Notes: generated from the sequence alone by a model not told the origin. Shown: positions 1-9,660, counted from the first letter of the stretch. The stretch: 29,250 bases of DNA from CAYUXU01 sp964489695 (GCA_964489695.1 CAZAZP010000012.1:1-29250); one strand, 5' to 3'. Program-made: numbers and translations.

Positions 1-61
1 ATTGTTTTTTATTTAGTGTCTACTTTAAAGGTATTATAATCGAGGCGGTTTTTTAAATTTA

Positions 62-2044
62 CTATTTTGCTAACAAATCTTTAACTAAGTGCACCACGTT
101 TTCAACCGTAAAGCCAAAGTATTCAAACAATGCTTGACCAGGAGCGGAATCACCAAAACGGTCCATGGTTAAATAAGCCCCATCTAAACCAACTAATTGG
201 CCCCAAGGATCACGGCTACCCGCTTCAATTGCTAAGCGTTTGCGCATAGTTGGAGGTAAAACCTCTGCCTGATATTCAGCTGACTGAGCTAAAAATAGCT
301 CAATTGATGGCATACTAATAACTCGAACGTTAATATTTTGGTCTTTTAAAGTGTGAGCAGCCGCTAAGGCTAAAGCGACTTCCGAGCCACTAGCTAACAA
401 GATAGCTTGATAGTTTGGCGCCTCATAAACAACATATCCACCCTTCAGTGCTGAAGCATTACTTTCAGCTAATACTGGTAAGTTTTGCCGAGATAAAACT
501 AAAGCTGTTGGATGATGCAGGTTAGTTAATGCATAAGCCCAACCGTAAGCTGTTTCTTTAGCATCAGCTGGTCTAAAAGTAATCACATTTGGGGTCGCTC
601 TTAACATGGCTAATTGTTCAATCGGTTCATGTGTCGGGCCATCTTCTCCAACTCCGATACTATCATGAGTTAAAACATAAGTTAATGGTAATTTCATTAA
701 AGCGCTTAAGCGTAACATCGGTTTTAAAAAGTCCGTAAATACAAAGAATGTGGCAACATATGGTAATAAACCACCATAAAGCGTTAAGCCATTTCCAATC
801 CCAGCCATGGCATGTTCTCTAACCCCAAAATGTAAGTTACGACCACCATAGTTATTGGCACTAAAGGACGATGCGTCTTTAATCGTTGTAATAGTTGAAG
901 AAGCTAAGTCAGCGGATCCGCCAATTAAATTAGGGAAAAGCTGGCTTAAACGATTAATCATTAGCCCAGAAGCATTTCGAGTCGAGATACTAGTTGCTTC
1001 AAATTCAAATAAATCAGTGTGAGCCAATAAATCGGCTAAAACTGGTGCTTCCGCATAGGATTTTAATTGTTTCTCAAGTTCAGGATAAGCTGTTTGATAA
1101 GCAGAATAATTCTTGAGCCAAGTTTGATAAACTGCTTCTTTAGCTTGAACTAGTGCATCACAGTGTTGATAAACTGCTTCAGCTACATAAAATGGTTCTT
1201 GACTTGGATAAGCTAAAAATTCCTTTAAGGAAGTTACTGCTACTTGACCTAAGGGTGCTCCATGGGCAGCAGCGCTATTTTCTTTATCACTGCCATAACC
1301 AATTTTTGTGCGAATTTCAATCAAAGTTGGTTGACTCAAATTAGCTTTAGCTTGTTGGATAGCTTGTTCAATCGCAGCTAGGTTAGTACCATCTTCGACT
1401 AAAATAGTTTCAAAACCATACGCTTCATAACGTTGGCGAACATTTTCTTGAAAAGCTAAATCAGTGTGGCCTTCAATCGTAATATTATTGGAATCATATA
1501 AAATAATAAGTCGGCCAAGTTTTAACGTGCCGGCTAAAGAAGAAGCTTCACTAGTAATGCCTTCCATCATACAGCCATCACCCGCTAAAACATAAGTGTA
1601 GTTATCAAAGATATCATAACCAGGTCGATTAAACGTCGCAGCATAATGCGCTTGAGCCATCGCTAGACCGACTGCAGCAGCTAAACCCGCTCCCAGCGGC
1701 CCCGTGGTAGCTTCAACCCCAGCTGTTAAACCATATTCAGGGTGTCCTGGGGTAATCGAATGTAATTGACGAAACTGTTTTAAATCATCAATACTAACTG
1801 AATATTTAAATAAGTGTAATAAAGAATAAAGTAAAGCGGAAGCATGACCCGCTGATAAAATAAAACGGTCACGATTTATCCACTTTTCATCCTGATGGGA
1901 AAAATTTAAGTGTTGAGCCCATAATTGATAAGCGGCAGGTGCTGCGCCAAGGGGCATCCCCGGATGGCCAGAATTAGCCTTTTCTACCGCATCAACCGCT
2001 AAGACCCGTAAGGTATTAACGGTTAAACTATTAATATTGTCCAT
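62..2044 (-). CDS. tkt: Transketolase
   Basis: Transketolase moves two-carbon ketol units between sugar phosphates in the non-oxidative pentose phosphate pathway, using thiamine diphosphate and a divalent metal in the cytosol. The 660-residue length is normal. Visible landmarks are the N-terminal GHPGMPLG (26-33), the ThDP/metal motif starting GDG at 155-157 with DSNNIT at 185-190, the middle-domain GVREHAM segment near residue 400, and DGPTHEP shortly after; the C-terminal transketolase domain is complete. The ATG is preceded by GGAGG at good spacing and by an extended -10 element. It appears monocistronic: a 74-bp gap separates it from the ABC exporter operon upstream. No clear terminator is visible in the 61 bases left downstream. 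Nothing looks unusual. Confidence 0.97.
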   Translation of the reverse strand: MDNINSLTVNTLRVLAVDAVEKANSGHPGMPLGAAPAAYQLWAQHLNFSHQDEKWINRDRFILSAGHASALLYSLLHLFKYSVSIDDLKQFRQLHSITPGHPEYGLTAGVEATTGPLGAGLAAAVGLAMAQAHYAATFNRPGYDIFDNYTYVLAGDGCMMEGITSEASSLAGTLKLGRLIILYDSNNITIEGHTDLAFQENVRQRYEAYGFETILVEDGTNLAAIEQAIQQAKANLSQPTLIEIRTKIGYGSDKENSAAAHGAPLGQVAVTSLKEFLAYPSQEPFYVAEAVYQHCDALVQAKEAVYQTWLKNYSAYQTAYPELEKQLKSYAEAPVLADLLAHTDLFEFEATSISTRNASGLMINRLSQLFPNLIGGSADLASSTITTIKDASSFSANNYGGRNLHFGVREHAMAGIGNGLTLYGGLLPYVATFFVFTDFLKPMLRLSALMKLPLTYVLTHDSIGVGEDGPTHEPIEQLAMLRATPNVITFRPADAKETAYGWAYALTNLHHPTALVLSRQNLPVLAESNASALKGGYVVYEAPNYQAILLASGSEVALALAAAHTLKDQNINVRVISMPSIELFLAQSAEYQAEVLPPTMRKRLAIEAGSRDPWGQLVGLDGAYLTMDRFGDSAPGQALFEYFGFTVENVVHLVKDLLAK

Positions 2045-2065
2045 GCAAACTATCCTCCATTAGCT

Positions 2066-2074
2066 ATTATAACA
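2066..2074 (-). promoter_or_regulatory. Extended -10 promoter of tkt
   Basis: On the minus strand TGT precedes TATAAT (TATAAT at 2066-2071), an extended -10 element located about 22 bases before the tkt start codon. No good -35 hexamer is visible 16-18 bp upstream, which fits the extended -10 class. Confidence 0.5.
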
Positions 2075-2118
2075 TGCTTGAAAATTTGTTGGTAGTGATA
2101 GCCAAATAAGCTGATTAT

Positions 2119-3765
2119 TTAATTAGCGGTAGTAATAATCATCCGCTCCCAAACTTCATTAAGTGAGTTGGCTAACCGCACGGTTCCTTGCTCAACGATA
2201 TAAATTTTATCGTATAAACTTAAACTGTTTTTAAAGATAATATGACTAACATTAATAATCGTCTTTGGTAATTTTAATAAGTCAGCTTCCAGTTTTACGG
2301 CCAGTTCACTTTCCAAATTAGCAAATATTTCATCGCATAGTAAAACTTCATTATGTAAATAAAGGGCGCGAGCTAAGATAATCCGAGCGCGTTGACCACC
2401 CGAAACATTGGCGCCATCATTTAGTAATTGCGTCTCAGCTGTTAGGTTTGCTAAGCCAACTAACTTTAAAATATTATCAAATTGATTTTGGTCAAAAGTT
2501 TGAAATAAGGTAATATTATCCTTTAAACTACCATTAAAAACAAAACCAATTTGGTCGATCGTCGCGATAAAACGATAATAATCTTGGGGAATCACTGAAA
2601 AAATATCTTTTTGATCAACCGTTACTTCACCAGCCAATAACGTAATTGATTGGCGAATAGTTTTTAAAATCGTTGATTTACCCGCGCCACTAACTCCAAC
2701 AATTAAGACCTTCTCCCCTTTTTCAATGTCTAAATTAACATCTTGTAGGATAACTTGCTCATCAGCTTGATAACCAAGCGTCGCTGAGGCAAATTTTAAC
2801 TGATTAAAGTCAGCTAAAGCATTTTGCCGCTTTACTTCACTATAGGCTAAATGTTTTTCAAAAGCCGTTAAAAGACCTTCAATCCCTTTCATTTGAGCTA
2901 ACACCGGTGATAATTCTTGTAAGGGCCACATAATGCTACCAAACGCGGAAGCCACTACAATAATATTACCAAGCCCAAATCCATATGATCGCGCAAATAA
3001 AATACCGCCAACTAAACCACTAAATAATAACAATGTTTGTAAAAATCTATTGATTGTATCTACCTGGGTCGATTTAATATCAACTAAATAATTATCATGT
3101 TGGACCTGTTTAGCTAGTTGTTCAAATTCTTTAGCCCGTTTGTCATTTAATTGGTGTTGTTTAATCACCACAAAGCCTAATAAACTTTCTTCAATAAAAT
3201 TAGTATAAGCTTGTAAAGAAAAGGATTTTTTCGCTTCTTGTTTCTGTAAAGGCTTGCTCACTTTAGTCGTGATAAATAAAAACACCATTAATAAAATCAA
3301 AGCGACGACTAAAAAAACCGGACTAATCAAGGCCAAGACAAAACTGGCTACCGTGAAAGTTAACGTCATATTTATTAATTCCAAAATATTAATTAGATAC
3401 TTTTCTTCGTATCGGTCAAATTCATTAGTTAAATCAGAACGATAAATACTAGTTTGATCTTTCAGGACTTGGGTAATATCCAGTTTTAAAAGCTGATTGG
3501 CATAAGTTTCTTTCATTAAAATTAAACTTTTTCTTAAATAATAAGCTTTAGCTAATAATTCGATGTAGTTTGCTAGAAACAACCCGACGACTAATAAAAT
3601 CATCCCTTTAATCGTGGCTAACATTTCCACCATTTGTTTGTTAATTCCATAATCAGTCACAAACTTCAGGTTATAAATTAATAACCCAGAACACAGATTA
3701 CTTAAAAATGACCAAAAGATTGTATTTATTAAGCTCGGTAAATGGCCGTATTTAACGCGTCGCAT
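2119..3765 (-). CDS. ABC exporter half-transporter, second subunit
   Basis: This 548-residue protein is a fused membrane/ATPase half-transporter that should pair with the product of the gene just upstream to form a heterodimeric type-IV ABC exporter in the cytoplasmic membrane. The first ~310 residues hold several hydrophobic membrane segments; the C-terminal ATPase has Walker A GVSGAGKST, signature VSGGQ, Walker B ending CDE and an H-loop histidine (NVSHI). The D-loop is unusual: the segment after Walker B reads DEIFANLE instead of the usual DEPTSALD. The ATG overlaps the end of the upstream gene by 14 bases and has its own AGGAG site, so the pair is translated from one message. The substrate cannot be read from sequence; no cydAB, bacteriocin or peptidase genes are adjacent, so CydDC or a peptide exporter is not supported. 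Confidence 0.88.
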   Translation of the reverse strand: MRRVKYGHLPSLINTIFWSFLSNLCSGLLIYNLKFVTDYGINKQMVEMLATIKGMILLVVGLFLANYIELLAKAYYLRKSLILMKETYANQLLKLDITQVLKDQTSIYRSDLTNEFDRYEEKYLINILELINMTLTFTVASFVLALISPVFLVVALILLMVFLFITTKVSKPLQKQEAKKSFSLQAYTNFIEESLLGFVVIKQHQLNDKRAKEFEQLAKQVQHDNYLVDIKSTQVDTINRFLQTLLLFSGLVGGILFARSYGFGLGNIIVVASAFGSIMWPLQELSPVLAQMKGIEGLLTAFEKHLAYSEVKRQNALADFNQLKFASATLGYQADEQVILQDVNLDIEKGEKVLIVGVSGAGKSTILKTIRQSITLLAGEVTVDQKDIFSVIPQDYYRFIATIDQIGFVFNGSLKDNITLFQTFDQNQFDNILKLVGLANLTAETQLLNDGANVSGGQRARIILARALYLHNEVLLCDEIFANLESELAVKLEADLLKLPKTIINVSHIIFKNSLSLYDKIYIVEQGTVRLANSLNEVWERMIITTAN

Positions 3766-5362
3766 AGTTTTCTCCTAAATCAATAATTTGATCAAAGTGT
3801 GGTTTCAGATACTCTAAATGCCGATGAGAAACACAGATTAAAGTTTTATCTAACGTTAGTAAGGAGTTATAAATTATCTCAGCTGTATAATCATCTAAAC
3901 TGGCGGCTGGTTCATCCGCAAATAAAATCTCTTTATCCTGATATAGCTCACGCGCAATACTAATGCGTTGCCGTTCACCACCTGATATATTTTTACCATC
4001 TTGTTCTAAGAGATGGTCTGCTTTTAAAGCTAAAGAATTAATCCAGTCACTTAAAGCTGCTTGTTTTAAAACTTGCTTAAATTTCTTTTCATCATAAGGA
4101 GTATTTAAAATAATATTATTTTTAATGGTATCACTAAAGATAAAATGTTGTTGGCGAATATAGCCGCAATCCGCTAAGAAATCATCATGATTAATTGTTT
4201 TTAGTTCACGCTGATCATAGTTAATCGCTCCCAAATAGGAAGTCAAATTTTGGGCTAAACAATTAAGCAAGGTTGTTTTCCCACAACCAGCAGGACCAAT
4301 GATTAATAATTTGCTTTTAGCTGGTAAATTAAAGGAAAGATTGTTTAAAATAGTTTCAGTTGGTTGATAAGCAAAGTTTAATTGGTCGACCGCTAGCTTT
4401 TGGTTTAAAGAAAATGGTTCGCTCGCACTGACTGGTGCTTTAAAATAAGCAATCTTATCATAAATTTCCACGGCTGCTTTATAACGATTAATAAAGCTAA
4501 AGCCCGAAATTAGTGACCAAACCAGCTGACCAATTAAATTAAACACAATCACTAAAGCAGTTAAACTTAATTGATCAAGCGAATAAAGATAAGTCGCATA
4601 AACATAAATTAACATCTGATAAGCGGTAGCTAAAAGGAAATTAACCTCATGATTTAGATTATCAATCCAAAAAGCTCGTGATTTTATCATTTCTAAGCGT
4701 TTGATTAACTTAAAAAATGGTAATTTAAAATCCGCTTCGACACTATAAAGTTTAATAACTTCTAAACCATTTAACATATTAGTTAATTCAATATTGTAAT
4801 TAGCGTTAGCTAAGACTGTTTCCCGTTTGACCGCTTTAACTTTTGGTTCAAAGTATTTCGAGATGGCAAATAAAACTAACGCCATGATTAAGGTTGATAA
4901 AGCAATCGTTAAATTAAGATATGCTAAAAGCATCAAGCCTAAAGTAAAACTCCCAAAAGCAAAAACCATATTCAAAATTGCTAAAAAGAAGTCCTTTTCA
5001 AATAGATTAATATCTGAGACTAAATGGGATAGGTGCGTTTCTTGGGGAATTTGGTGATATTCTTCGTAATTATAGTGCATCATTTTTTGATAGGCTAAAA
5101 TCCGGACTTGCGTTAAAATATCACGCATAAAACCAATTCTTAGTAACCGTGAAATGATTTGAAAACCAATTGGCAATAAAGCTAAAACACCTGCTAAAAT
5201 TAAACGTTGTTTTACTAGGTTAGCATCAGTTAGCTCAATCGTACTAAAAATTACCGACAAAGCGATGGTTAAACCGAAATTATTAAATATCGTCAAAACT
5301 GCTCCCAAAATATAACGGGTAAACTGTGATTTGTTTTGACTCAATAACTCTTTAATCGTCAT
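3752..5362 (-). CDS. ABC exporter half-transporter, first subunit
   Basis: This is the first gene of a two-gene ABC exporter operon and encodes a 536-residue membrane/ATPase fusion. An N-terminal membrane domain of roughly 300 residues with hydrophobic helices is followed by an ATPase with Walker A GPAGCGKTT, Q-loop (YIRQQ), signature ISGGE, Walker B FADEP, canonical D-loop SLD and H-loop VSHRH. The catalytic residues are all present, unlike the degenerate D-loop of its partner. I start it at the internal ATG (MTIKELL) because AAAGGAG lies at ideal spacing there; the longer reading frame begins at a GTG at 5416 that falls inside the predicted -35 box and has no such site. The substrate is unknown. 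Confidence 0.87.
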   Translation of the reverse strand: MTIKELLSQNKSQFTRYILGAVLTIFNNFGLTIALSVIFSTIELTDANLVKQRLILAGVLALLPIGFQIISRLLRIGFMRDILTQVRILAYQKMMHYNYEEYHQIPQETHLSHLVSDINLFEKDFFLAILNMVFAFGSFTLGLMLLAYLNLTIALSTLIMALVLFAISKYFEPKVKAVKRETVLANANYNIELTNMLNGLEVIKLYSVEADFKLPFFKLIKRLEMIKSRAFWIDNLNHEVNFLLATAYQMLIYVYATYLYSLDQLSLTALVIVFNLIGQLVWSLISGFSFINRYKAAVEIYDKIAYFKAPVSASEPFSLNQKLAVDQLNFAYQPTETILNNLSFNLPAKSKLLIIGPAGCGKTTLLNCLAQNLTSYLGAINYDQRELKTINHDDFLADCGYIRQQHFIFSDTIKNNIILNTPYDEKKFKQVLKQAALSDWINSLALKADHLLEQDGKNISGGERQRISIARELYQDKEILFADEPAASLDDYTAEIIYNSLLTLDKTLICVSHRHLEYLKPHFDQIIDLGENYATR

Positions 5363-5387
5363 AAATACTCCTTTTGTGCATAAATCC

Positions 5388-5416
5388 AGCATAAAAGAAA
5401 CGTAATTATCTGTCAC
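5388..5416 (-). promoter_or_regulatory. Promoter of the ABC exporter operon
   Basis: On the minus strand GTGACA (5411-5416) and TATGCT (5388-5393) are separated by 17 bp, a plausible sigma-A promoter. Transcription would start near 5381, giving a short leader with the AAAGGAG site. An inverted repeat overlaps the -35 box (listed separately). Confidence 0.5.
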
Positions 5417-5455
5417 TTAATTTTACTTAAGTGGTTAAAGTAACGCAGTAAGTGG
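5414..5455. promoter_or_regulatory. Candidate operator repeats at the ABC promoter
   Basis: CACTTAA (5414-5420) and TTAAGTG (5427-5433) form a 7-bp perfect inverted repeat with a 6-base spacer overlapping the -35 element. The motif TAAGTGG occurs at 5428 and again at 5449, 21 bp apart, each followed by an A/T-rich TTAAA-like tail. Two full helical turns between copies suggests a binding site for a dimeric or tandem regulator. No regulator gene is adjacent, so its identity is unknown. Confidence 0.35.
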
Positions 5456-5478
5456 CTTAAATTTTATCTAAATTAAGA

Positions 5479-6201
5479 TTATTCTGTTACAATCACATTA
5501 TGATAAACTTGTTGTACATCATCAACTTCATCTAGCATTGCCAAGAGTTTTTCAAAATTGGCTAAGTTAGCTGGATCTTTGATTTTAACGTATTCTTGCG
5601 GTAACATACTGATTTCTAAGACTTGATAATCAAAAATTGCTAATTCTTCTAAGGCATCTTTAGCTTTATATAAATCAGTGGGATTAACATAAACGGTTAT
5701 TTCATGGTCATCTTTTTCTATATCAGTTACGTCAACTTCAGCGTTTAATAAACACTCTAAGACCGCATCTTCATTTTCATACGTGAAGCTTAAAATTCCT
5801 AAGTGATCATAACCAAAGGCCACACTACCTGAAACACCCAGTTTTCCTTGAGTTTTAGTAAAACAATTGCGTACTTCACTGATTGTTCGATTAACATTAT
5901 CTGTCAAACAATCAACGATAATCGTCGCTGCTTCAGCTCCAAAACCTTCATAACGGATACTTTCATAATGGGCATCATCATTCCCTTTAGCTTTATCAAT
6001 CGCCCGATTGATTACTTCCGCCGGTACTTGATTAGCTTTAGCTTTATCAATCGTCCGTTTTAAGGTTTGGTTCATTTCGGGATCAGGTAAACCATTTTTC
6101 GCCGCCAAATAAATTTCTTTACCATAACGAGCGTAAACTTTGGTTTTAGCCGCGGCTGTTTTCGCCATCGAGGCTTTTCTTACTTCATAGGCTCTTCCCA
6201 T
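5479..6201 (-). CDS. YebC/TACO1 family protein, YeeI/YeeN (YebC2) type
   Basis: A 240-residue YebC-family protein. The start MGRAYEVRK rather than MAGHSKW places it with the YeeI/YeeN branch. Family landmarks visible are YARYGKEIYLAAK in the first domain, the ANQVPAEVINRAIDKAKG helix, RYEGFG, and DNVNRT followed by GVSGSVAF. Members were annotated as transcription regulators (PmpR); mitochondrial TACO1 and recent bacterial work instead link the family to translation, particularly relief of ribosome stalling at proline-rich stretches. The ATG has AAAGGAGG at ideal spacing. It sits 16 bases downstream of pheT, so it is likely the last gene of the pheS-pheT T-box operon, which fits a translation role. 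Whether this copy acts on DNA or on the ribosome is inference. Confidence 0.93.
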   Translation of the reverse strand: MGRAYEVRKASMAKTAAAKTKVYARYGKEIYLAAKNGLPDPEMNQTLKRTIDKAKANQVPAEVINRAIDKAKGNDDAHYESIRYEGFGAEAATIIVDCLTDNVNRTISEVRNCFTKTQGKLGVSGSVAFGYDHLGILSFTYENEDAVLECLLNAEVDVTDIEKDDHEITVYVNPTDLYKAKDALEELAIFDYQVLEISMLPQEYVKIKDPANLANFEKLLAMLDEVDDVQQVYHNVIVTE

Positions 6202-6217
6202 CGTATCCTCCTTTAGC

Positions 6218-8605
6218 TTATTTTGAGCGAATATCCGCTTGATAGTTATTTTTTAAAGCTTCAATAATTGCCGTTTGAATCGGCATAACTTCAGTTTCTT
6301 TTAAGGTATGATCACTTGCTTGATACACGACTCTAATCGCAATTGATTTATAACCATCCGCGATATGTTCACCTTGATAGACATCAAAGATTTCACTAGA
6401 AACAACAAGCTTTCCCCCAACTTGTTTAATTGTCTTAATTAAATCCTGCGCTGGTACATCATGCGCGACAACTAAAGCCAAATCATAGCTAACACTCGGA
6501 TATTTAGAAATCGAAGCATGTTGAATACGGGCTGGTTTAGTGTTGATTAAGAGACTCAAATCAATTTCAGCCACCAACGTTTGATCAATTTGGTAGCGTT
6601 CCGCCACTTGGGGATGAATGATCCCTAAAGTCGCTAAGAGCTTTTTATCTAAGAAAAGCTGAGCTTGTTGGTGCGGATGTAATAATGGTGATGTTTCTTT
6701 CACACTAAATTGTAAGCGACTTTCACTATAACCTAATTGTTTTAATACACTGGTTAGTAACCCTTTTAAATAATAGAAATCTTGTGGTTGGAGTTTATTT
6801 TGCCATTTGCTAAGCGTTTTAGTCGCGCTGGTCGCCAACATTAAATGTGTTGCTTCGGCCGTTGGGCTATAAACATTACCAATTTCAAATAAAGACCACT
6901 CATTTAAATAACGGGCTTGATTATAGCTAATTGTTTCTAACATACTGGCTAATAATGATGTCCGATAATAACTACGTTCGTTGCTAAGGGGATTTGCAAT
7001 TTGTACTGCTGGTACTAATTGCAATAACCCATCCGCTAATTGTTCATGACTTACTAGCGAATAACTGATAACTTCTTGAAATCCCATCCCACTAATTAGG
7101 CGGCGAATTTGATTGTTTAAGGCTCCCTGAGCTTGATAACCACCAATGGTAGCCGACATTAACGGTAAATTAGCGGTAATCTGATCATAGCCAATGATGC
7201 GAATAACTTCTTCAGTTAAATCCACTGCTTCAACTAAATCCGTCCGATAAGAAGGAACTTGAACCAAATATTCTTCTTGTTTTAAAGTGTAGCTTAGTTT
7301 TAAGCGGGTAAAGACATCACTAACTTCAGCTAGCGTGAAGCTTGTCCCTAACCGTTGATTAATGGTGGTTAAACTGATGGCTATTTCTCGCGGTTGATAA
7401 TTAAATTCATCATAAATAACTGGCTGTTCTATTTGGTCGGCACTAGCTAACTGTTTTAACAGTTCGATGGCGCGGCTGACCGCTTTTTCGGGAGCTAACG
7501 GATCTAAGCCTTTTTGAAATCTAATGCTGGCTTCCGTTGCCAAATTTAACCGCCGGGCAGTTTGGCGAATCGCGACTGCCTCAAAAATTGCGGCTTCAAT
7601 TAAAATACCTTGGGTCGTTGCTTCAATTTTACTATCGTCGCCGCCCATGATACCGGCAATCCCAACTGTTTTCTCTCCACTTTTGATGAGTAAATCCCCA
7701 GCCTTAATTTCATAAGTTATTCCATCTAGGGCTTGATAACTACCCACTTCTTGGTCCGTTACGCTAATTTTTAAATCGGTTAATTTCTTTAAATCATAAA
7801 AATGGAGTGGTTGACCTGTTTCAATCATCACATAGTTACTAATATCTACGACATTATTAATCGACTTAATTCCTACCGCATGTAATGCTTGTTTGAGCCA
7901 AGTTGGTGAAGGTCCAACGGTCAGCTTATTAACAACTTGACCAACAAATTTCTGACACTTTTCTGTATACGAAGTGATTTCTAGCTTAGTGGTACGATAG
8001 TTTTGGTTTAAATCTGCTAATCGCGGTAACTTAACTTCTCGCTTCGCGACCGCGCCCATTTCAATCGCCATTGACCACAGCGCTAAACAATCACTACGAT
8101 TTGGTGTTAAGGAGACATCAAAAATAACATCATCTAAACCTAAAACGGCTAAGGGATCAGCTCCGATTTCTGTTTCAGCTGGTAAGACTTCAATCCCAGC
8201 TAATGAAGCTTCATTTTGTCGTTTTTTCGCCACCCCTAGCTCAGATAAAGAACAAATCATTCCAGCTGAAGCCACTTGGCGGATTTTAGTTTCTTCGATG
8301 GTAATAGCAGGTAATTTGGCACCTACCTGGGCCACAATTACCTTTTGGTTAGCAGCTACATTAGCTGCCCCACACACGATTTGTAAGACTTGATGCGGTA
8401 CTTGCACTTGGCAGACATGTAAATGATCACTATCGGGATGTAAGCTCACGGATAAAACTTCTCCGACAACTAAATTAGTTCCTTGACCTAAAACTTCATA
8501 GCCTTCAACTTCGAGACCAGCATTAGTTAAATAGTCTTGAATTTGTTGAGGGCTTAAATCAGCGATATCAACATACTGCTTGAGCCAGTTATAACTTAAT
8601 TCCAT
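6218..8605 (-). CDS. pheT: Phenylalanine-tRNA ligase beta subunit
   Basis: PheT is the beta chain of the alpha2-beta2 phenylalanyl-tRNA synthetase, responsible for tRNA recognition and editing of mischarged tyrosine. The 795-residue length is typical. Order of parts: N-terminal MELSYNWLKQYVD, an EMAP-II-like tRNA-binding domain (about 40-150) containing VCGAANVAANQKVIVA, the B3/B4 editing region with SLTPNRSDCL, the B5 domain, a catalytic-like module (RIIGYDQI), and a C-terminal ferredoxin-like anticodon-binding domain from about 700 (SKYPSVSYDLALVV). The ATG has GGAGG eight bases upstream. Only 8 bases separate it from pheS, indicating co-transcription and probable translational coupling. 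Confidence 0.97.
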   Translation of the reverse strand: MELSYNWLKQYVDIADLSPQQIQDYLTNAGLEVEGYEVLGQGTNLVVGEVLSVSLHPDSDHLHVCQVQVPHQVLQIVCGAANVAANQKVIVAQVGAKLPAITIEETKIRQVASAGMICSLSELGVAKKRQNEASLAGIEVLPAETEIGADPLAVLGLDDVIFDVSLTPNRSDCLALWSMAIEMGAVAKREVKLPRLADLNQNYRTTKLEITSYTEKCQKFVGQVVNKLTVGPSPTWLKQALHAVGIKSINNVVDISNYVMIETGQPLHFYDLKKLTDLKISVTDQEVGSYQALDGITYEIKAGDLLIKSGEKTVGIAGIMGGDDSKIEATTQGILIEAAIFEAVAIRQTARRLNLATEASIRFQKGLDPLAPEKAVSRAIELLKQLASADQIEQPVIYDEFNYQPREIAISLTTINQRLGTSFTLAEVSDVFTRLKLSYTLKQEEYLVQVPSYRTDLVEAVDLTEEVIRIIGYDQITANLPLMSATIGGYQAQGALNNQIRRLISGMGFQEVISYSLVSHEQLADGLLQLVPAVQIANPLSNERSYYRTSLLASMLETISYNQARYLNEWSLFEIGNVYSPTAEATHLMLATSATKTLSKWQNKLQPQDFYYLKGLLTSVLKQLGYSESRLQFSVKETSPLLHPHQQAQLFLDKKLLATLGIIHPQVAERYQIDQTLVAEIDLSLLINTKPARIQHASISKYPSVSYDLALVVAHDVPAQDLIKTIKQVGGKLVVSSEIFDVYQGEHIADGYKSIAIRVVYQASDHTLKETEVMPIQTAIIEALKNNYQADIRSK

Positions 8606-8613
8606 AAATCCTC

Positions 8614-9648
8614 CTACTCAAAACGGCCTAAAGGCTGTAAAAAACGTACATCATTTAAATAGAAACTACGGATATCATCAATCCCGTATTTCAGCATGGC
8701 TGTACGTTCAATCCCTAAACCAAAGGCAAAGCCACTATACTTTTGACTATCAATCCCCGCCATCTCTAACACATGGGGATGGACCATGCCAGCTCCTAAG
8801 ATTTCAATCCAGCCCGCTTGCTTACAAATATGGCAGCCTTTACCTTGGCAATTAAAACAAGACACATCAACTTCAACTGATGGTTCAGTAAATTGGAAAT
8901 AACTCGGACGTAAGCGAATTTCACGATTTTCACCAAACATCCGCTTGGCTAACAATTCTAAGGTCCCTTTTAAATCAGCTAACGTGATACCTTCATCCAC
9001 TACAATCCCTTCAACTTGCATAAATTGATGGCTATGGGTCGCATCATCATCATCGCGTCGATAACACTTCCCCGGACAGAGTAATTTAATTGGTAAATGT
9101 TGGGCATTAGCTTCTAATACGCGAGTTTGAATCGCGGTGGTATGTGTTCTTAATAATTGGATTGCATTAATAAAAAATGTATCTTGCATATCGCGCGCTG
9201 GGTGATCAGCGGGAATATTAGCCCGCTGGAAATTATAGAAGTCGAGTTCAACTTCTGGTCCTTCCGCAATTTGATAACCCATCGAAATAAATAAATCGTT
9301 AATTGCATTTAAAACATTGGTTAATGGGTGTAATTGACCGATTGGTAAATTAACACCTGGTAAAGTTATATCAATCTTTTCTTGATCTAAAGTTTGATTT
9401 AAGGCCAGCGCCTCAAGTTCAGTTTTCTTATCATTGAATAGTTGTTCCAGCTCTTGTTTTAAGGCATTAACCTCTTTGCCAAATAATGGTCGCTCTTCAA
9501 CTGATAATTGTTTCATGGCTTGCATTAATTGAGCAATTTGACCTTTTTTACCTAATAAGTCGATTTTCAATCGTTCTAAATCTTTCAGACTGTTAGCAGC
9601 CTTTAATTGTTCTTGACTTTTAATTTGAATATCTTTTAGCACTTCCAT
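8614..9648 (-). CDS. pheS: Phenylalanine-tRNA ligase alpha subunit
   Basis: PheS is the catalytic alpha chain of phenylalanyl-tRNA synthetase, charging tRNA-Phe with phenylalanine. The 344 residues comprise an N-terminal coiled-coil arm (about 1-90, rich in Lys/Glu/Leu), then a class II synthetase core: HPARDMQDTFF, motif 2 around GKCYRRDDDDATHSHQFMQVEG, and motif 3 FAFGLGIERTAML near the C-terminus. A CxxC...CxxC cluster (SCFNCQGKGCHICK) is the small insertion commonly seen in Gram-positive PheS. The start ATG follows GGAGG and lies just beyond the T-box terminator, so synthesis depends on uncharged tRNA-Phe. It heads the pheS-pheT-YebC2 operon. Confidence 0.97.
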   Translation of the reverse strand: MEVLKDIQIKSQEQLKAANSLKDLERLKIDLLGKKGQIAQLMQAMKQLSVEERPLFGKEVNALKQELEQLFNDKKTELEALALNQTLDQEKIDITLPGVNLPIGQLHPLTNVLNAINDLFISMGYQIAEGPEVELDFYNFQRANIPADHPARDMQDTFFINAIQLLRTHTTAIQTRVLEANAQHLPIKLLCPGKCYRRDDDDATHSHQFMQVEGIVVDEGITLADLKGTLELLAKRMFGENREIRLRPSYFQFTEPSVEVDVSCFNCQGKGCHICKQAGWIEILGAGMVHPHVLEMAGIDSQKYSGFAFGLGIERTAMLKYGIDDIRSFYLNDVRFLQPLGRFE

Positions 9649-9660
9649 CGTATTTCCTCC

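Noticed and set aside
35..40. TATAAT on the plus strand near the left edge
   Set aside because: No matching -35 box, and it would transcribe head-on into tkt; likely chance in AT-rich sequence.
5414..5416. GTG start for the first ABC gene giving 18 extra residues
   Set aside because: It sits inside the predicted -35 box and lacks an RBS, while the ATG at 5362 has AAAGGAG at ideal spacing.
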